From Anseranas semipalmata (lineage: Eukaryota > Chordata > Aves > Anseriformes > Anseranatidae), in NCBI GenBank assembly GCA_013399115.1, contig VXAA01006441.1, forward strand, positions 372,001-436,000: a DNA stretch of 64,000 nt, written 5' to 3'. The position numbers and the translations under genes are program-made. The notes under the pieces are model-generated. The model ran no database searches, had not been told where the DNA came from, and saw only the letters and a list, made by a program, of their open reading frames with translations. Positions within the stretch are counted from its first letter, which is position 1. Each line of letters opens with the position of its first letter. Shown here piece after piece: positions 51,935 through 62,199 of the stretch.

Positions 51935-52810
51935 CTTTCTAAGGAAACCAACGGTGAAGTTTTGCAAAATAGGCAATGTCATTATGGTAACTGTACAACA
52001 TCAATGGAGAACACAAATAATCAGGTTTGCCATCAGAGCACTGGATATGTATGTAACTAAGAGTGCTTCATAGAATAAATAAAGATAAGTTCTGGCTCCA
52101 CAGAGCAGCACAACAGAATAGTCCAGACCATGAAACAAACCTTTTTTCCCCCTAAATACAATGTGTTAATGGGCATTCACAGCCCAACAGAAAGAATGAA
52201 ACATAAAGACCATGGTGATCTTTTGTGTTGAAATACATATTTAGCTGCTTCTTACCATGCAAAAGGACCAGACATTATAGAGAAAAAACACATTCTGGGC
52301 TGTGATTCTCAACAGAAGCTGTGAACCACTGCCAAAGGACATAATTACATTCACTCCTACCTCAGAGAAGGAACCTTGCTGTTTTGAAGACAAACCAGAA
52401 AAAGGCCCTAAGCTACCGATAAAATGAGAAATGAGGCATAATAAGCCAGGCTATTAAAGCAGCTTGTGATTTTATCAATTTCATAAACCTCAGAGTAAAT
52501 CTATAAAAATCCCAAATAGCTCATTGTAGCCTAGCTGCTCCTTAAGTGTTTATCCCCAACTGACACAATGACAGAAGTGATGCTCTTTAGACAGTTTTGC
52601 CTCATTGGCAAGGTTTTGTTCCTTGTGATCTCACCACACTTTGTGCCTTTCATCTGTCCTCTGCAGCGGTGCTAACACCGGCTGCCACAGCTGCATGGGG
52701 CTGGCCCTGATGTGAGCGGTTGGTGTATTTGACGGCCTCTGTGCAGCTGAAGGCAGAGGTGTTAGACTTCAGTCCCACTGGATTTCAGCCTAGCACTGCT
52801 TGATTTTCTT

Positions 52811-52825
52811 AAAAAAAAAAAAAAA
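52811..52825 (+). repeat. Poly-A tract (15 bases)
   Basis: An uninterrupted A run inside the presumed SV2B 3'UTR, where it would be oligo-U on the transcript. Confidence 0.9.
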
Positions 52826-53380
52826 GGGATCCAAAGAAAGGTAAAAGGAAGGTCACTAGCAAAAGTACAAAATAACTTTTTATGTCAGACAATATCATAG
52901 TGAGACAAATTCCCTGCATTATGTGACTGTTTCTAATCAATTCTGGTCTATCAATGAGCTTATTGAATGGATCTAATTAGCACTATTTAGGTATTTAAGA
53001 TCATTAGTGTGTTATTTAACAGTACACATTTCATTCTTGCTTCCCAAGAAAATATATCCAAAAATACACAACTCACTTTGCTTCCAAGTGCAACAGAACT
53101 TGTCATACAATAAAAAGGGCATATGAAATTCAAAAACGGTCTTTACAGGATATCAAACTTAACTGTCCCACTTAATGGAGAATTTAATGTTCTATACAGT
53201 GAAAGCTTGTTGTGTGCATTCCCCGTGTAACAAGTTAAATGGCTATAAGTAACTGTGCTTACAGTGCTTCAATGAGACCCAAATATATAAGAAAATGAAA
53301 CATCGTAGTCTTTAACTAATATGGCTAAAATGCTGGTAAATTCCCAGTTACCACACTCTAGGTATTAGACAAAAAGTCCC

Positions 53381-53404
53381 TATTTACACCAGATAATATG
53401 TACA
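53381..53404 (-). promoter_or_regulatory. Pair of Pumilio response elements (TGTANATA) in the presumed SV2B 3'UTR
   Basis: The minus strand carries TGTACATA (53397-53404) and TGTAAATA (53381-53388), both full matches to TGTANATA, spaced 16 bases start to start. A third, TGTAAATA, lies at 49739-49746. Pumilio proteins bind this octamer in 3'UTRs and repress translation or destabilise mRNAs, including neuronal ones. The role here is inferred from motif and orientation only. Confidence 0.4.
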
Positions 53405-54074
53405 TATTTGGTTTGTGGAATGCTCCAACATCATATCAATTTCTCCTCCATGAAAGTTTGTAGGAAAAAAATCTTTATCGTCATAGAAATATATACTCCC
53501 ATTCATCAATGCATTTAAATGTTTGGTGTCTGATATAAAGATTTGTGTGTCACTAGATTGGTCATGACTCCAGATAATCTTGAATTAGTGGGATTAATTT
53601 TTAGTGCCTCTCTTAAGATCTTCTTAATAGTGCAGAAATTAAAAATTATAAATTTCACTAACTGATCACTTTGATGTGTGCACATACATTTGCAAGTAAG
53701 TGTAAATACATATATAGATATAAAATTATGTATATATTTCTCTCCCAGACCAAGAAGGTGCCTAGTGATTCTCTATGCCCAAGAGAAGACAGTAAAGGGC
53801 TTTGAGATACTGATTCTTCTGAGAGAGCTGAGCACCCACTCTCAAATCCTCCAGAAACCAGTACTCTCTCATTCTTTCAGGTGGTAACCCCCAAATCAAG
53901 ACAGCTAAGGTCACTAGTCACATTTATAGCTCTTGTCCCTGTTGCTGGCTCTGACCTACAGTAGGTTCATTACCTGCCTGCCATTTGGATGCCTTTCGCG
54001 CCTGAGCACGGCTTATTTGAATTGCCAGGGAGTGCTTGGCAAGGCAGGCAGGATCTCACAGCTCAGCAAACACA

Positions 54075-54172
54075 GGCGGGGGTCAGGATTTGCTCTCCCG
54101 TCGGACACGCTCACACCCACGCAGGCGCATGCACGCACAAAGCCGCTGTTCGTGTCTTGTGTCGCTACACGG
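54075..54172. other. CpG-dense patch about 300-380 bp beyond the SV2B stop
   Basis: About eleven CpG dinucleotides occur in about 100 bases, including a stretch of alternating CG/CA steps (cgcaggcgcatgcacgc). The surroundings are CpG-poor. Three more CpGs lie just before it at about 53998-54008. It is not in a coding exon. Confidence 0.6.
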
Positions 54173-54450
54173 GGATGGAGAGAGAAAGGGCAGACTCCCA
54201 GTGTAGGCAAGATTAAACCCAAACAGCAAAGCTCGGCAGGGTGTGTGTAGTAGCTGCATGCACCAGTCATGGCTGTAAAAGGGTCAGATACTAAGGGGTT
54301 TCCTTGTATCTCTTTGGGCTCTTCTTTCCCCTCTGCCCCCTCTCTTTGAGGTATCGACGAAACAGTATAGAAAAGGACATTTTGATTTTTCCAAACATGG
54401 CTCTTTTTTCTTCTTCTATGTCCACCCCTGACCCCCCTGGCCTCAGTTGC

Positions 54451-54634
54451 TTACATCAGGACCTGGTCTCGAGTCTCTGGCAGGCGCAAAGCAAGCAGAC
54501 CACCTCCAACCAGAGCAGAGGAAGCCAGAAGGATGGGAACCACCTTGGTTATCCCTACAAAGGAGGCAAAGATTGAGTTCCCCAGGATGGCACCAAACTT
54601 GCAAAGCCCGTTGAGGATGCCAAAGGCAGTTGCC
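54451..54634 (-). CDS. SV2B: SV2B terminal coding exon: TM11-TM12, C-terminus and stop
   Basis: The leading G completes an Arg codon (AG|G). The 60 residues that follow begin ATAFGILNGLCKFGAILGNS, continue with IFASFVGITKVVPILLASSALVGGGLL and end ALRLPETRDQVLM, then TAA at 54451-54453. This is the C-terminal pair of transmembrane helices and the short cytoplasmic tail of SV2B. The ending LPET-x-x-QV is the family hallmark, and the final Met with FGILNGLCKFGAILGN distinguishes SV2B from SV2A and SV2C. The stop sits at the same place as in human SV2B, so the tail is full length. Confidence 0.98.
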
Positions 54635-55573
54635 CTGTGGGGAAGAGAAGAAAGCAATGGTTAGGAGGGATGTTCTGGCATAACTACAGAAGATCTGGAT
54701 GGATTATTTTGTGAATGCTCTTATGTTGCCTAGGCTACGCTCCTAGCAAGTAAAGCCAGCCAGAATAGATAGTAAATAAATAGATATCACTGTTTTGCAT
54801 GTCTGTGTGTATGAGGAAAATGTCTGTGTCTACTCACTTCTCTTCTTCATCTTAACTTCTCACTATCTCTTGAGGTGCCCAGTACGATAGTCTTTGCCCT
54901 TCCCAAGGAAAGCAGGACACCACCTGCTCTACAACTTGTCAAAGTTCTTCCAAGCACTGGCTGGAGTGTGTTGTCACCAGAGCAAAAGCCTGGTCTGTCC
55001 TTCAAATCCTGCTGCACCAGCAGCTGAAAGCATGCTGTCTTCAAAGCACAGTCCTTCACTTCTGGCTCTCCCTAACAGCTTGGAAAAGGCAAAAAAGGCT
55101 TATAATGATGCTGGCAGGAAAGATCTCATCTGTAGCACATTCTCCCAAAGTTTCTGATGAGCTACCTCATCTCCCACATCATTCTGTGCACATGGTTGTC
55201 TCCTTGCTGTGGAGGGAAAGGCTGCCACAGTGATGAGCTGTAAGATGAGAGGCTGGAGGGTGCAGTCTGAAGGGCCAGACCTCCATGAACAGACACAGAA
55301 ATGACAGACTCTCCATATTTTATCTGCCCATAATTTTTGTATGCCCCTGTGACTCCCTGCGTACAAGCCATGGTGCATGCAGAATTATGCTTGCAAATGG
55401 CTATGCTGATCCAGTATAACCACAGGACTACCAGGCCATTAAGGACTGGCTAAAATAAAAAAACACAGCTCCCCCAGCTACATGTATCTAGAGCGAGCAT
55501 TGACCCTTTCCGTCAGGCAAAGAGTAGCCAAAGTCAGAGGGTCGAGAGTGGAAAGGAAGAACACTCTGAGCAC
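54635..55573 (-). other. SV2B: SV2B last intron (939 bp)
   Basis: The donor is the weak gtgctc and the acceptor is the strong cttctcttccccacag. It has no recognisable repeats or genes. Open frames here, such as those at 55100-55378 and 54847-55059, are short and unlike known proteins. Confidence 0.88.
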
Positions 55574-55733
55574 CTTTTATCCGTGGGGTAGAGCTCCACG
55601 GTGATCACGTCCAGGGCGTTCCAGGCGGCAATGCTGGCCCCGCAGAAGAGGCACTGCCAGCCGATCATTGCCGACTCGCTGTTGCCAAAAAAGAGAAAGA
55701 AGCAGCATACTGCAGAGATCAACATTGAGCCAC
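55574..55733 (-). CDS. SV2B: SV2B coding exon: TM9-TM10
   Basis: This 160-bp exon begins with GT, completing Gly (G|GT), and encodes GSMLISAVCCFFLFFGNSES and then AMIGWQCLFCGASIAAWNALDVITVELYPTDK. These are TM9 and TM10 of the MFS fold, and the block is nearly identical to mammalian SV2B. The acceptor ttccccccgcag|GT is strong. The donor AAAAG|gtgctcag is weak: it lacks the usual A or G at +3 followed by A and G at +4 and +5. Reading through this donor adds CSECSSFPLSTL after Arg and then stops, so intron retention would remove TM11 and TM12. Confidence 0.96.
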
Positions 55734-58068
55734 CTGCGGGGGGAACCAGGAGAATAATGTTGGCACCAGTTTCCCTCATCCGTGGCTGAGCAACCACATT
55801 GTTGATAAAGATGGTTTTTAAGTGCCAGAGCTTCACCCCAAAATGAATGAAATCTGCAAGAATCCAAAAAAACACTTGATGCTGCCTATCTGTCACTGTG
55901 TGATGCTGGAAACCAGCCTGAAAATGCTCTCAATAACCATCTGATCTTGCTGATATTCCTGCTCTATGGAGAGTCTGAAGACAGGCTTTTCCAGGCAGGT
56001 TTCCAGCATCTCAGACTTCCAGATGGACCCAGGAAGAGTACAGGCAAATAAACATGAAAGTCAACAAGGAGGAAGAATCATTGTGAAGGTTTTTCAACTT
56101 GAGTTTTCAGTGAAGAGCTGGAGCAATTCACATCATATTGAAGTCACTTGACACATTTCTAGACTCAATTAGGATAATTTACAGTTGATCGTAAGAAGCA
56201 CTTGAGGTCTCTTTTAATTATAAGAACATCATTAGATTTCATGGCACATTTGCACAGGAGCTATAATTTTTTGAACACCACCTAGGGAGAAAGTGAAAGC
56301 GTTCATGCTCAGTTAGCCACAGTTCAGATTCAGGAATATTAATGGCTACATCACAACCTTCTTCCCCAGTTGGGAATTTTCACCTGAAAGAAGAAATTTT
56401 TGCAAAATCAAAATATCTTTCACTAGAAAATTCTGTTGCTGCTGAAATATCTCCATTTACTACCAGGAAACCAAAGAATTTATTGTTTGTTTGGGTTTTT
56501 TAAAATCAATTTGACACCAACCAAAATGATTTGGATGCTGAACTGGAACTAAAATGCTTCATTTTGGATCTTATGTTGTATTTTGCCACTGCGGTATCCT
56601 GCTTTTGGAAAGCTACCATGCAGGACCCCATGCCCACTTCTGTTCCATGGCCAAACTACATCCCTCACTGTGCAGTGTGGATATTTCCTCTGCTGAAGAG
56701 GTACAGTGCAGCATTAGGGTCACCGTGTGTGCACCAGATCTGACATTTGGCACAGGAGAGCGTTTAGTGGAACATGCTAAAACTGAACTGAAGTCCTGGT
56801 TAGGCACATAACACAAAAGAGAAATTCAGTTTTCATGTTAAGCTGACCAGAAATAATATGTTCAACAGAGTGATACGGGTGGGATGCCAGAAGGTTGTTT
56901 CAATTGAAAATTCCATAGCGAAACGTTTCAGCATGTCGTTACCAATTTTTGCCCTGTGCTTTTCATTCTGCAGAAGAAATAAGCATTTAGGTTTCCAGCT
57001 GTCATCTCAATTCCAGATGAAAATGCTGAAATGCTGACATGTCTGCAGGGTAGACAACCTGATTCTCATTCAGCTTTATTTAATTTATTTCTCACAGACC
57101 CCCTGGTTTGTTTGGGTCTTTTCCAAATTCACTATATGAAGGCTCATTTTTCCCTTCCAGGCTAAATTCCTGACACACTGATGGGATCATTTTCCTTACC
57201 TTTACCTGTCTGACAGTGAAGCTAAGCTAACTAAACTTCCCTCTATTCCCAGAAGAGAGAGAGAGGTGAGCTCAAGTGAGCGTCTCATCCTTTACCCCTA
57301 AGCCACATCCCTGATTTTACTAAACTCATTTGTCTGTCCCTTGAGGCATGATTCCATAGTACCTGGGAGAGCAGGGTCTGAACCCTGGAGCAAGCAACAC
57401 CAGAAATTCCCAATGTAGTCATAAGGTTGATAAGGTGATAACTTATGGCTAAAGGGTGGCATCTTGCTTAGCTGTGATATGGTCAATTAATCTACCATAT
57501 GTTTCCTGAAGCTGTTTTTAAAATTTGAAGATCAGAAACGCAAAAGAGGGATCTCCTGGGCTGTCAACCAGATACAGCAAATAATTTTGTGATTATTCAT
57601 CGCTACAAGCAAAGTGTATTATTTATTTATACAGAATGCTGTGGACATCAGCATCAACTGAACAGCACCATGTGGTCCTGTTTCAGCTCAGCCCCTGTTG
57701 TGCTGAGCACTGGATAAATACACAGATTTTGACATAAAAGTCAAAATAAAGGAAAAAAGGCAGATGTCAGATACACAGAAAATCCGGGTGGGAAGGTAGG
57801 GAGCAGGTAACGTGCCCGCTGCCACAGAGTAGATCACTTGCAGAAATAGAAATAGAACTGGATTGTTGCCAGTCACTGCCTGGTGCCTCACCCTGAAGTC
57901 TTTTTCCCTTTCTGCTCCATTTGATGTGGGAATGATTCACCTCCACCTGAGCCAGCTCAGCTTGCCTTCATGTATGCAGATGTGCAAGATCTTTACACTG
58001 ACCTTGACTCTTCGCAGGGTCGTGTTCCCACCCCCGGCCCACACCACACACCCCTTGTCCCCACTCAC
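55734..58068 (-). other. SV2B: SV2B intron (2335 bp)
   Basis: The donor is gtgagtgg and the acceptor is ccccccgcag. It contains a CORE-SINE/MIR-like fossil at about 57785-57890 (plus orientation). The rest is AT-rich and unstructured, with only short chance open frames. Confidence 0.88.
57785..57890 (+). repeat. Ancient MIR/CORE-SINE-like fossil in an SV2B intron
   Basis: The stretch reads like the 3' part of a MIR element: a 'ggtaacgtgcccgctgccac' block in place of the family's 'gttaagtaacttgcccaagg..cac', then 'agtagatcacttgcagaaat' and 'agaactggattg' in place of the usual 'ggcagagc..ggattcgaacc'. Order and spacing match; identity is that of a very old copy. The call is from memory of the consensus. 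Confidence 0.5.
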
Positions 58069-58269
58069 CGATCATCTTTATCCTCCCTATTTTGTCCATG
58101 AGTAACGCAGAGATGATGTTGCCCGGCAGCACGGACAGGCTGCCCAGGAAGCTGACCAGGTAGATCAGGAAATCATTGTCCTCCTCGAAGTCCAGGTGAC
58201 AGCCTTCCTTCTCCTTTAGAAACGTGCTGTTTATGAGCCTGCAGTTGATGAATTTGTGTTCATAGAGAT
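58069..58269 (-). CDS. SV2B: SV2B coding exon: end of LD4, TM8 and the cytoplasmic MFS motif
   Basis: This 201-bp exon completes the split Asp codon and encodes LYEHKFINCRLINSTFLKEK and then the TM8 region through MDKIGRIKMIG. The Asn-Ser-Thr sequon in LINSTF falls at about residue 516, the well-known glycosylated Asn of LD4. EGCHLDFEEDNDFLIYLVSF marks the exit from LD4 into TM8. D-K-I-G-R-I is the MFS loop signature (D-x-x-G-R), here between TM8 and TM9. The acceptor ctcttgcag|ATC and donor ATCG|gtgagtgg are both good. GC content is clearly higher than in the flanking introns. Confidence 0.97.
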
Positions 58270-59219
58270 CTGCAAGAGAAAGAGCCAAAGTCTTGATCCT
58301 GCTTGACTGATCTCCCTTCATACAGCAATGACAGGAGTCAGGATCAAAAACAACTTAAAGATCTGAGAAGCGCTCCTCACTGAATGGAAATGGCCAGGAA
58401 ATTTTTATTTTAGTGGCAAACTCTAGCTGCATGCTTTATACCCAGTGGTATATTTTATTTGTGGAATGACCGGGACCAGTGTCCCCATACCACATGGAAG
58501 GGGCAATGCAGACTCTCACTTTCGTGGCATTATGGTTTGTTCTTTGTTAAAATAGAAATGAAAAGCTTTTTTAGGATAAATTAATGAATATTTTATTGTT
58601 TGCAATCACCAGACCAAAAGTTGAATATTAAATAAAGAGAGAACTAAAAATTATATTTTAAGCCAAATTTGTTGGATCGAGCTTTTAAACTGCTAGGCAT
58701 TTTGCCATTACTTTAATGTGCCAAGGTCTGAGTGCAGACTTTTGCATTTCCCATACAGTAGCAAAGGACACCATAATCCATGTAGTTAAAAACACCGGGA
58801 GCAACCTGGAGCCTCCTTCCAAATGTATCAACAGAGACACAGAATTGAGCAAGAAACAGAACCTGCACGACAAGTGGGAGCAGCCTCAACTTTCGGGGCA
58901 GTGCTAGTGATGGCACACTTTTTGTGGCAGCCTTATGCCTACATGGAAAGCTAAACTAAGTTTGTGAGAAAAGGAATATGTCTAGTTAAACTATAAGGTA
59001 AAGGCCCTCTTTCCCCTGACCCCCCCCTCACCCTGACCAACCATAAAGGTAACACAGCAGCTAGTCCCTTAGCCTGCCTTTGCCCTCTTGTTTCCATAAC
59101 CACTCTCATTAGCCAGTGCACACACACACACAGACACAGATCCCTATCATCCTTTCTCCCAGAATGTGATAAAATAGTTCCTAATTACAGAGATGAGACC
59201 GTATCAGGAATCCCATTAC
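58270..59219 (-). other. SV2B: SV2B intron (950 bp)
   Basis: The donor is gtaatgg and the acceptor is tttctcttgcag. It contains a short CA repeat (about 59119-59132) and a 67-codon minus-strand frame at 58713-58916 with a hydrophobic N-terminus, which I do not consider a gene. I see no other structure. Confidence 0.88.
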
Positions 59220-59353
59220 CAGTGTTATAAAAGACAGTGGAGATGATGGTGCAGTTTTCAAAGAAGGTCTCACTGGATGTCACGTCTTCAAAGTAGCATT
59301 CCTCAAACAAGGAGTCCTCAAATCTCACTTCCTTGAATTTCATGCCAATAAAT
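59220..59353 (-). CDS. SV2B: SV2B coding exon: LD4 pentapeptide-like repeat core
   Basis: This 134-bp exon encodes FIGMKFKEVRFEDSLFEECY followed by FEDVTSSETFFENCTIISTVFYNT. It is the centre of luminal domain 4, which in SV2 proteins forms a right-handed quadrilateral beta helix from repeats with a Phe or Leu about every fifth residue. That periodicity shows in VRFED, SLFEE, CYFED and TFFEN. Asn-Cys-Thr is a conserved glycosylation sequon. LD4 is known as the receptor region used by some botulinum neurotoxins. The acceptor is ttgccccacag|A, and the donor ACTG|gtaatgg is moderately good. The final G is the first base of the aspartate codon completed at 58269. Confidence 0.96.
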
Positions 59354-62034
59354 CTGTGGGGCAAGAAGCAGAACTTTATTCTGTGCTTTGAGGTATTTCC
59401 TACATTATAAAGCATGTAAGGGCTGTTCCAAGAGACAGATTACTGATGGTAATTTCTAGGGTCATTTACAGAGAAGGTTTTGCTTGAATGCATAACTGTC
59501 CTTCCAACAAAATGGTTATGTGTTTTGTATTTTATTATGAAAGAGGGGTTTGAAGACTTTTTTTTTTAAGAGATGGATCTTATAGAATTTCTGGCAGTAT
59601 TTCAATTATTCAAAATAGTCACAAATAAGAAAATGTGCTTCTAAGGATGAGTGGACACAAATCTTCTCATTTTCAATACTAGTCCATCCGAAGAAGTCAT
59701 AGTTTCACCCAGTGCAGGGCATTTTCTGTGTGAGTTGACCTTGCTGCCTTCTTTATTCTGCCTCTTCCTCAAGCAGAAATAAAAACAGACATTATCAGGA
59801 GCCCATTTGGCCATTTGGTGAAAGGTTTCTGACAGTTGTTTAAACTCAAAATGATTTTTAAAGCAAAAATGCTGTGAGCTTTCTAGAGGGAGCAGGGAGA
59901 TTATCTGTGTACTGCTTGTAACCATCTCTGTTCGAGGACTGTTGCATATCGTGTAAAGAAAACAGATTACACTAAAAATAATCAACAGTGTCAGATGATT
60001 GATTTCTCCTCTGAAGGGAAGCTTGACATGTCTGACCTGCCTGCCTGAAGGATGACATAATATTGATTTACCTGTGAGATTTTGCAGGGACACTGGTAAG
60101 ATGTATTAGTTAATGCACAGACATGTTTGGAAGATGTGAAGAGGTATTAAGTGCAAGCATTATTGCTCTAGCTAAGGAGGCCACAACTGTCACCAAATAA
60201 AAAAGCTTACTAACATATGCCCAGAAACATAATTGAATTGAGCACTTACAAGACAGTCCAGCATGATGGCTATTTACACCATTAAGTGAACACTGCAGGG
60301 CTTCTTAACCGAGACTACTAACAGATATTATTAATGCTCAAGAAATAACAAGAAGACTACTGAAGTCTTTTGCATCATGTAAAAGGTCTCATAGGTTACA
60401 GCAACACTTCAGCTGTTCTGCATTTGCTCAGTAATAGCCTGTGATGTATTTACTCATGAAGGCTGTTCGAAGTCCTTTGCCTGCAGTTTGCTTTCTTAAC
60501 ATCTGTCTTTAAAAGAGTCATGCAGCAATGGCCTGGTGTTCGATGGAGTTTTAACTCACAGTCAAGGGCTAGAGGGAAAATAGAGCTATAAATCATGATG
60601 AGATATGCTCTGGGCATTGCTGGAATGTAGTTTAATCAGGTTTTGAGTTATTAAATTGGAGAAGACAAAGGCAGGAGTATAGTGATAGACATCATAGTTT
60701 TACATGTTCATCCTGGAAGGTGCTGAGCATCCTCAGTTCCAAATGAAGTTAGTGAAAGCCGAGCATCTCCTCTGCTACAAGACAAGGGTCCCCAGTCCCT
60801 AAATTTGGCCACCATCCACCTCTCACTAGACTTTGGCTGCTCTGTAGGCAGGGGCGTAGGAATTATGGGGCCAGGTTTGCACCATCAAGCACAGCTCCCT
60901 GCTGCAGGCAAGAGCTCGGAAGGGAGTGGGGGGGGACAGGCTGGGGTCCCTCCCCGATCTCCATCAGCTATACACCAAGGAAATGGTGACAAACAGTTTC
61001 TAAGGGGAAAGAAACAACCTGGATGGGCAACGAAGTGGGGCTTCAGCTATGAAGAACAAAATAATAAATAGTTTATGTAACAGTGAATGCCCAGCATGAC
61101 CTCCCACCATAGTGCAAGGCAGCTGGAGTAACACCCTGTCTAGGCTCTCTGGGGCAATGGGATCACTGCAGAGTTTATATAGGGGTATTTGCCCACCCAT
61201 TGCACTGGGATTTAGAAAAGTAAAAATATCCTGCTACATGTCACTTGGATTTATATTGCTGTGGAGCTTACAGTGGTTGAGGTCAGGCTGGATGCAGAAG
61301 AAAAAGCCAGGCCCAGCCCAAAGAGAAGAAGAAAGGGATGAAAGCAATGATGTTCTCCTATAGTACCTTCTCTGACTTCAGAGCACTAAAAGAGAAGGTG
61401 CCACATTCTGTGGGGAGATGCTGGCCAGTGTGGGAGAAGCACACCAGTGCAACTGGCCATGACACAACTCACGGTAATGGACTGCAGGATGGAGACGAGG
61501 GTAAATCATACCAAGGACTTCAAGGTATCACAGCTTTTTATTTTCAAAAAAAAAAAAAAAATCAGTTTCTTTACAAGTGATTGACTCTGCTGCCCAAGAC
61601 CAGTAGATGTCAGTGTGTGCTAAGGAAAGAGAAGTCACGTCTGCATCCCGAGCTGCCCAGCACAGCCAGGTGCCCCCACTGCCCTGCTCCCAGTAAGGGT
61701 GTTACTGGGAGCAGGACTCCTCAGATGCAGCCCCTTAGGGCTGGAGATGTAAGTGGCTGAGGCAGAGTGTGTGAAAACAGGATAAAAAGGACATTTGGTC
61801 TGTGGATAAATCCTTTGGGAATTGAGAGAGATGGACTTTCTGTCTAAAGAACAGCAGAGATTTTCAAGTTTGCAGAAAATGAAAAAAAAAGAGCTTTCTA
61901 GAAATTTATTTCAGTTACTTTGTAATCAGGGGTACTTCTTTAAATGTTATGTGTGTTTTGGTGGCTCTCATTCCCACATCTGTTGATGCCCTCTTCTCTG
62001 TCAGCATCAATCGAATCAATTTCTGTTCACTTAC
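59354..62034 (-). other. SV2B: SV2B intron (2681 bp), with hairpin and incidental ORF
   Basis: This is the largest SV2B intron in the window, with donor gtaagtg and acceptor ccccacag. It contains a perfect 14-bp inverted repeat at 61683-61715, an A tract at about 61547-61561 and a 150-codon minus-strand open frame at 59641-60093. That frame resembles nothing I know and is within chance expectation for this base composition. I see no other gene. Confidence 0.88.
61683..61715. repeat. Perfect inverted repeat, 14-bp arms and 5-nt loop, in an SV2B intron
   Basis: The left arm at 61683-61696 (CCTGCTCCCAGTAA) and right arm at 61702-61715 (TTACTGGGAGCAGG) are exact reverse complements separated by GGGTG. 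Pairing stops immediately outside the arms. The stem is GC-rich and would fold on either transcript. It is too short for a typical pre-miRNA, which has about 30 paired bases. Function is unknown. Confidence 0.9.
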
Positions 62035-62199
62035 TTATCATTTCTATATTCCCCGTTTCTATGGATCTGGTTTTCCAGGGTGAAATTAAAGGTGAAGTGT
62101 GACACTTCTTCCTCATCAAAGATCTTCACTCGGGATTCATATGCCTCTTCTTGGAGATACCGGATCATGTCAGGGAACCAGACAATAAGGCCATAGTAA
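62035..62199 (-). CDS. SV2B: SV2B coding exon: end of TM7 and start of luminal domain LD4
   Basis: This 165-bp exon starts with the T that completes the split serine and encodes YYGLIVWFPDMIRYLQEEAY followed by the beginning of the large luminal loop LD4. The FPDMIRY block is an SV2 family signature at the luminal end of TM7. An N-glycosylation sequon, Asn-Phe-Thr, lies in FNFTLENQIH and matches the INFTMENQIH position of human SV2B. The acidic stretch DEEEV before it differs from the mammalian protein. The donor AA|gtaagtg is near-perfect, and the codon AA|A (Lys) is completed in the next exon. Confidence 0.96.

Larger units (their letters stand above)
49190..54450 (-). other. SV2B: Presumed SV2B 3'UTR (extent tentative)
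   Basis: No gene follows the SV2B stop on this strand. Minus-strand poly(A) signals downstream are ATTAAA at 53183-53188, AATAAA at 51929-51934, ATTAAA at 49532-49537 and AATAAA at 49208-49213. The last is followed within about 15 bases by a T-rich stretch (minus strand) and is my best guess for the distal site, giving a 3'UTR of about 5.2 kb. The region also contains three Pumilio-type TGTANATA sites in the sense direction, an A15 run at 52811-52825 (T on the transcript) and a CpG-dense patch at 54075-54172. Transcript evidence would be needed to fix the end. Confidence 0.4.

Noticed and set aside
59641..60093. 150-codon frame in an SV2B intron on the gene's own strand
   Set aside because: The length is within chance expectation, there is no domain, and the flanking SV2B exons join perfectly without it.
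61605..61620. CTCF-like 'ccagtagatgtcag' in an SV2B intron
   Set aside because: It has a T in place of a core G that CTCF contacts strongly, so it is weaker than the 47227 site.
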